64,000 nucleotides of DNA. Source: Pedobacter sp. PLR. GTDB taxonomy: Bacteria > Bacteroidota > Bacteroidia > Sphingobacteriales > Sphingobacteriaceae. Shown piece by piece: positions 60,181 to 64,000 of the stretch. The notes beneath the pieces are model-generated. The model ran no database searches, was not told where the DNA came from, and saw nothing but the letters and a program-made list of their open reading frames with translations. The number at the start of each line of letters is the position of its first letter. The stretch's first letter is position 1. The stretch spans positions 124,001 to 188,000 of the forward strand of contig NZ_JAPIVQ010000007.1 of the NCBI RefSeq assembly GCF_026239675.1. Direction: 5' to 3'. The position numbers were made by a program, and so were the translations under genes.

Positions 60181-61257
60181 ATGAAACTAAGGTACATTAT
60201 CTATACCCTCATCGCTCTAGGCATCGCCTATTTAGTTTACTATCGGATTTCTGCAAATAAAAAAATAGCCGGTGATGGTCCTGGAATGTCAAAAGGCAAA
60301 GCTGGTCCGGCAAAGGGATTACAGGTAAACGGTATGGTGGTTTCGGCTAGTGATTTCAGCAGTAACCTGGACATTACCGGAACGCTGGAGGCCAATGAAA
60401 CCGTAGATCTGCGTGCTGAGGTATCTGGGTTAGTGACCAAAATTAATTTCAAAGAGGGTTCTAATGTAACCAAAGGCAGTTTATTGGTAAAAATCAACGA
60501 CCGCGACATACAGGCACAATTACAGGATGCCTTAACCAAACAACGATTGAGTGCCACCAATGAAAACAGATCTAAACAGCTGTTGGAAAAAGGAGCGATC
60601 AGTCAGGAAGAATATGATACTTCTCTTGCCAACCTGCAATCTTTAAAAGCACAGGTACAATTGGTGAAGGCACAACTTGCCAAAACCGCCATATACGCCC
60701 CATTTAGCGGGAAGATCGGTTTACGCTCCATTTCTGAAGGCGTTTACCTGACTCCTACTATGGTGATTGCGAATTTATCCAGTATCAACCCCTTAAAACT
60801 CAGCTTTTCTGTTCCGGAGAAATACATCGGACAGATTAAATCGGGTGCAGACATATCCTTTACAACCGATGGTTATTCAAAAACATTTACCGGTCGCGTG
60901 TTTGCGATAGAGCCGGGCATCAATACTGCCACCAGAACTTTACAAATCAAAGCATTGGTACCTAATGCAGATCAGGAACTTCGTCCGGGTTCTTTTGCGA
61001 AAATCAAGATTGCTTTGACCACCACCAAAGATGCCATCCTCATTCCAAATGAGGCCATCATTCCGGTGTTAAAAGGGAAAACGGTGTTCATCAGCAAAAA
61101 TGGCAAAGCACAACAGATTCCGGTAGAAGCGGGTACCCGTACTGCGGAACACATTATGATCACTTCGGGATTAAGTTTGGGAGACACCGTGTTGACGACC
61201 GGTGCAATGGCCTTAAAGCAGGATGCTCCTGTGAAGGTAACTGTGGTAAAAAATTAA
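60181..61257 (+). CDS. RND efflux periplasmic adaptor 2 (MFP)
   Basis: 358 residues from the ATG at 60181. An N-terminal membrane helix (YIIYTLIALGIAYLVYYRI) anchors it. Barrel-sandwich half VSGLVTKINFKEGSNVTKGSLLVKI, then a short alpha-hairpin (about 105-165) and the second half IYAPFSGKIGLRSISEGVYL follow. The beta-barrel and membrane-proximal domains come next. It should link an RND pump to an outer-membrane channel. The pump gene starts 9 bases downstream. No TolC-family gene is visible before the window ends; it may follow the pump gene. It differs from the first adaptor in the window and probably serves other substrates. Confidence 0.92.
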   Translation: MKLRYIIYTLIALGIAYLVYYRISANKKIAGDGPGMSKGKAGPAKGLQVNGMVVSASDFSSNLDITGTLEANETVDLRAEVSGLVTKINFKEGSNVTKGSLLVKINDRDIQAQLQDALTKQRLSATNENRSKQLLEKGAISQEEYDTSLANLQSLKAQVQLVKAQLAKTAIYAPFSGKIGLRSISEGVYLTPTMVIANLSSINPLKLSFSVPEKYIGQIKSGADISFTTDGYSKTFTGRVFAIEPGINTATRTLQIKALVPNADQELRPGSFAKIKIALTTTKDAILIPNEAIIPVLKGKTVFISKNGKAQQIPVEAGTRTAEHIMITSGLSLGDTVLTTGAMALKQDAPVKVTVVKN

Positions 61258-61266
61258 GTTTTAATT

Positions 61267-64000
61267 ATGAGTATTTCAACCACCAGTATAAAAAGGCCCG
61301 TTCTGGCCATCGTAATGAACCTCATGATCCTCGTTTTTGGGGTGATCGGCTATAATTTTCTTGGTGTCCGGGAGTACCCGAACATCGACCCTACCGTAGT
61401 TTCTGTGCGGACCTCCTATCCCGGAGCCAATTCAGACATTATTGAATCACAAATTACCGAGCCTCTGGAGAAATCCATCAACGGGATCGACGGAATCAGG
61501 AACATTTCCTCTTCCAGTAACCAGGGGAGTAGTAACATTACCATAGAATTCAACCTGAATAAAGACATTGATGACGCGGCAAATGACGTGCGGGATAAAG
61601 TTTCCCAGGCGGCCAGGAGTTTACCGAAAGACATTGATGGAAATCCGGTGGTGAGTAAGGCAGATGCCAACTCTGATGCCATCATCACGATGACCATTCA
61701 GAGTGACAAACGGAATGTAATGGAGCTGAGTGATTATGCAGAAAACGTAATTGCCGACCGCTTGCAGACCATTACCGGAGTGAGTAGTGTACAAATCCAG
61801 GGACAACGTAAATATGCGATGCGTATCCGGATTTCTCCGGATAAACTGGCTGCTTACGGCTTAACCACGCAAGATATTGTCACGGCACTCAACAATGAAA
61901 ACGTGGAGCTGCCTTCCGGAAAAATTACCGGTGCCAATACTGAGTTGATTGTAAAAACACTGGGTAAACTAACCAATGAAGAAGAATTTAACAACCTGAT
62001 CCTGAAAAACGACGGCGATCAGGTGGTTCGTTTAAAAGACATCGGTTATGCGGATTTGGGTTCTGAAAACGAAGAAACCATTTTACGGGAATCGGGGAAA
62101 CCAATGGTTGCCGTTGGTCTGATCCCTCAGCCAGGTGCCAATTACCTGGAAATCTCCAAAGAATTTGACAAAAGATTTGAGCAGTTAAAGAAAGATATTC
62201 CGGAGGACATTAAGCTGAATATCTCCCTGGACAATACAAAGTTTATCAAGATGTCGGTTACGGAAGTTGCGGAAACCATCATGTTATCGCTGGTATTGGT
62301 GATCCTGATCATTTACCTGTTTTTCAGGGATTGGGCCATTGCCATCCGTCCTTTGATTGACATTCCGGTTTCGCTGGTCTTCACCTTCTTTATCATGTAT
62401 ATTTTTGGCTTCTCCATCAACGTATTGTCGCTGTTAGCGATTGTACTGGCTACCGGTCTGGTGGTGGATGACGGGATTGTGGTGACGGAAAACATTTTCA
62501 AAAAGGTGGAGGAAGGCTATTCTCCTTTCGAAGCCGCGATTAAAGGTTCCAATGAGATTTTCTTTGCCGTGATTTCGATCTCGGTGACGCTGGCCGCAGT
62601 ATTCCTGCCGGTGATCTTTATGGAAGGATTTGTGGGGCGGCTCTTCCGGGAGTTCGGGATTGTGATTGGCGCCGCCGTCCTCATTTCCGCATTCGTATCC
62701 TTAACCTTAACACCGATGCTGAATGCCTACCTGATGAAAAAAACAGGGCATAAAAAATCTAAGTTTTACAACATGACGGAGCCTTACTTTGTGAGGTTAA
62801 ATGAAACTTATGCAGAAAATCTGAATAAATTCCTGAATAAAAAATGGCTGGCCATTCCGATTATTGTGGTCTGCGTAAGTATTATCGGGCTTTTCTGGCA
62901 GCTTTTACCAAAAGAAACGGCTCCATACGATGATAGAAGTGCCATCAACATGAGGGTAACCACCCCGGAGGGTTCTTCTTTTGAATACACGGATCGTTTC
63001 ATGATGAAAATCCAGCAGATGATCAGCGATTCTATTCCTGAAAAGAAGGTAAACATTACCATTACTTCTCCGGGATTCGGCGGTTCTGGTTCTACAAATA
63101 GTGGTTTCATCCGGATGGGCTTAACCGATCCGGGAGACCGGACCCTGACCCAGGATCAGCTGGCTGCAAAACTAACTAAAATCACCAGGGGATACACAGA
63201 AGGTAAAGTAGTGGTTACGCAACAGCCTACGATTTCTGTAGGCCGTCGTGGTGGATTACCGGTCAACTATATCATTCAGGCACAAAACTTCGATAAGCTT
63301 CGTGAAAAAGTGCCTTTGTTTATGGATGAGGTAGCTAAAGACCCAACCTTTACCACTTCTGATGTAGACCTTAAATTTAATAAACCAGAGATCGATTTAA
63401 CCATCGACCGTGATAAAGCGAAAAACCTGGGGGTATCGGTTTCTGATATCGGCCTTGCCTTGCAACTGGGCTTAAGCGGACAACGTTTCTCTTACTTCTT
63501 TATGAATGGCAAGCAATACCAGGTCATCGGACAGTTTGAAATGAGCGACCGTAAAGATCCTTTGGACCTGAGTTCTGTTTATGTACGGAATGACAAAGGA
63601 GAGCTGATCCAGATTGATAACCTCGTGACGGCAAATGAGAAAAGTAGTCCGCCGCAATTGTATAGAAATAACCGTTTCATTTCTGCGACTGTTTCCGCAG
63701 GTCTGGCTCCGGGTAAAAGTATCGGCGAAGGTATTGCTGCAATGGACCGGATTTCTGAAAAGATACTAGACGAATCCTTTTCTACAGATTTAGGTGGAGA
63801 GTCCAGAGATTTCCAGGAGAGTTCTTCCAATACCTTATTTGCCTTTGGTTTGGCATTGTTACTGGTTTACCTGATTCTTTCCGCACAGTTTGAAAGTTTC
63901 ATTGATCCGATCATCATCATTTTGACGGTTCCTCTGGCTGTTGCCGGCGCATTTTTATCGCTCTGGCTATTCGGGCAAAGCTGGAATATTTTTAGTCAGA
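61267..64000 (+). CDS. RND-family efflux pump 2, partial (3' end outside window)
   Basis: 911 complete codons are open to the window edge from the ATG at 61267. The start MSISTTSIKRPVLAIVMNLMI is the usual RND helix 1. The proton-relay pair is Asp401-Asp402 (GLVVDDGIVVTEN), with Gly instead of the common Ala after it. The periplasmic loops and helix 2-7 block are complete, and LVYLILSAQFESFIDPIIIILTVPLAV is the second-half start. Only about 120-150 residues, holding the last four helices, are missing. It belongs to the HAE1-like group and forms an operon with the adaptor encoded 9 bases upstream. The substrate is unknown. Confidence 0.93.
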   Translation, partial: MSISTTSIKRPVLAIVMNLMILVFGVIGYNFLGVREYPNIDPTVVSVRTSYPGANSDIIESQITEPLEKSINGIDGIRNISSSSNQGSSNITIEFNLNKDIDDAANDVRDKVSQAARSLPKDIDGNPVVSKADANSDAIITMTIQSDKRNVMELSDYAENVIADRLQTITGVSSVQIQGQRKYAMRIRISPDKLAAYGLTTQDIVTALNNENVELPSGKITGANTELIVKTLGKLTNEEEFNNLILKNDGDQVVRLKDIGYADLGSENEETILRESGKPMVAVGLIPQPGANYLEISKEFDKRFEQLKKDIPEDIKLNISLDNTKFIKMSVTEVAETIMLSLVLVILIIYLFFRDWAIAIRPLIDIPVSLVFTFFIMYIFGFSINVLSLLAIVLATGLVVDDGIVVTENIFKKVEEGYSPFEAAIKGSNEIFFAVISISVTLAAVFLPVIFMEGFVGRLFREFGIVIGAAVLISAFVSLTLTPMLNAYLMKKTGHKKSKFYNMTEPYFVRLNETYAENLNKFLNKKWLAIPIIVVCVSIIGLFWQLLPKETAPYDDRSAINMRVTTPEGSSFEYTDRFMMKIQQMISDSIPEKKVNITITSPGFGGSGSTNSGFIRMGLTDPGDRTLTQDQLAAKLTKITRGYTEGKVVVTQQPTISVGRRGGLPVNYIIQAQNFDKLREKVPLFMDEVAKDPTFTTSDVDLKFNKPEIDLTIDRDKAKNLGVSVSDIGLALQLGLSGQRFSYFFMNGKQYQVIGQFEMSDRKDPLDLSSVYVRNDKGELIQIDNLVTANEKSSPPQLYRNNRFISATVSAGLAPGKSIGEGIAAMDRISEKILDESFSTDLGGESRDFQESSSNTLFAFGLALLLVYLILSAQFESFIDPIIIILTVPLAVAGAFLSLWLFGQSWNIFSQ

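Overview
The window reads as a chromosomal segment of a Bacteroidota bacterium, most likely Sphingobacteriaceae and Pedobacter-like. The supporting signs are a SusC/SusD pair with its own ECF sigma factor and FecR anti-sigma factor, LytTR two-component pairs, a DUF6266 protein, an OmpA protein with a TSP3 linker, frequent secreted proteins ending their signal peptide in AQ or NAQ, lipoproteins with the Bacteroidota CKK/CEK pattern, and the TAnnTTTG -7 promoter box in front of many genes. No insertion sequence, phage, integron or CRISPR array is visible. Nearly all genes are intact; one decayed gene (RES domain) and one probable porin remnant are present.

Layout. 0-3 kb: a GNAT acetyltransferase cut by the window edge, a pirin, an MdaB-type quinone reductase and a divergent LysR regulator. 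3-7.4 kb: a co-directional minus-strand set of LytS-type kinase, LytTR regulator, CocE-family hydrolase, a 52-residue porin remnant and an SMR exporter. 7.4-11.5 kb: tRNA-Asn, a PfkB sugar kinase, lycopene cyclase coupled to a small cytochrome b5-like protein, an ECF sigma factor and murB. 11.6-18.7 kb: two tandem TetR paralogues and a TolC-MFP-RND efflux operon. 18.7-24.7 kb: lpdA, then a second CocE-family hydrolase, an M1 aminopeptidase and a beta-helical DUF2807 protein. 24.7-32.1 kb: SusD, SusC, FecR and sigma factor, without glycan-degrading enzymes. 32.2-36.9 kb: the RES pseudogene and sucB/sucA.

36.9-43.1 kb is the most distinctive part: a MerR regulator with a cobalamin-binding domain of the CarH type, an orphan LytTR regulator, a secreted PepSY-like protein, a cryptochrome-DASH, a TIGR01777 short-chain reductase and a class I photolyase. 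It looks like a light-response and DNA-repair neighbourhood. 43.1-44.5 kb carries two FKBP lipoproteins. 44.6-50.5 kb is a fatty acid beta-oxidation operon (marR-fadN-fadA-fadE) with a good candidate MarR operator pair. 50.6-57.2 kb holds DUF488, DUF6266, an OmpA-family protein, gamma-glutamyltransferase and an acyl-CoA ligase. 57.5-64 kb holds a small outer-membrane barrel, an M61 aminopeptidase, and a second MFP-RND efflux pair cut by the window end.

Functional links. lpdA can supply E3 to the sucA/sucB 2-oxoglutarate dehydrogenase encoded 13 kb away. The acyl-CoA ligase feeds the fad operon. Lycopene cyclase, the ECF sigma factor, the CarH-like regulator and the photolyases plausibly belong to one light/carotenoid response, although the remaining carotenoid genes are not in the window. 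No wholly unknown system stands out; the best leads are the light cluster and its promoter repeats, the MarR and TetR operator candidates, and the small or decayed genes.
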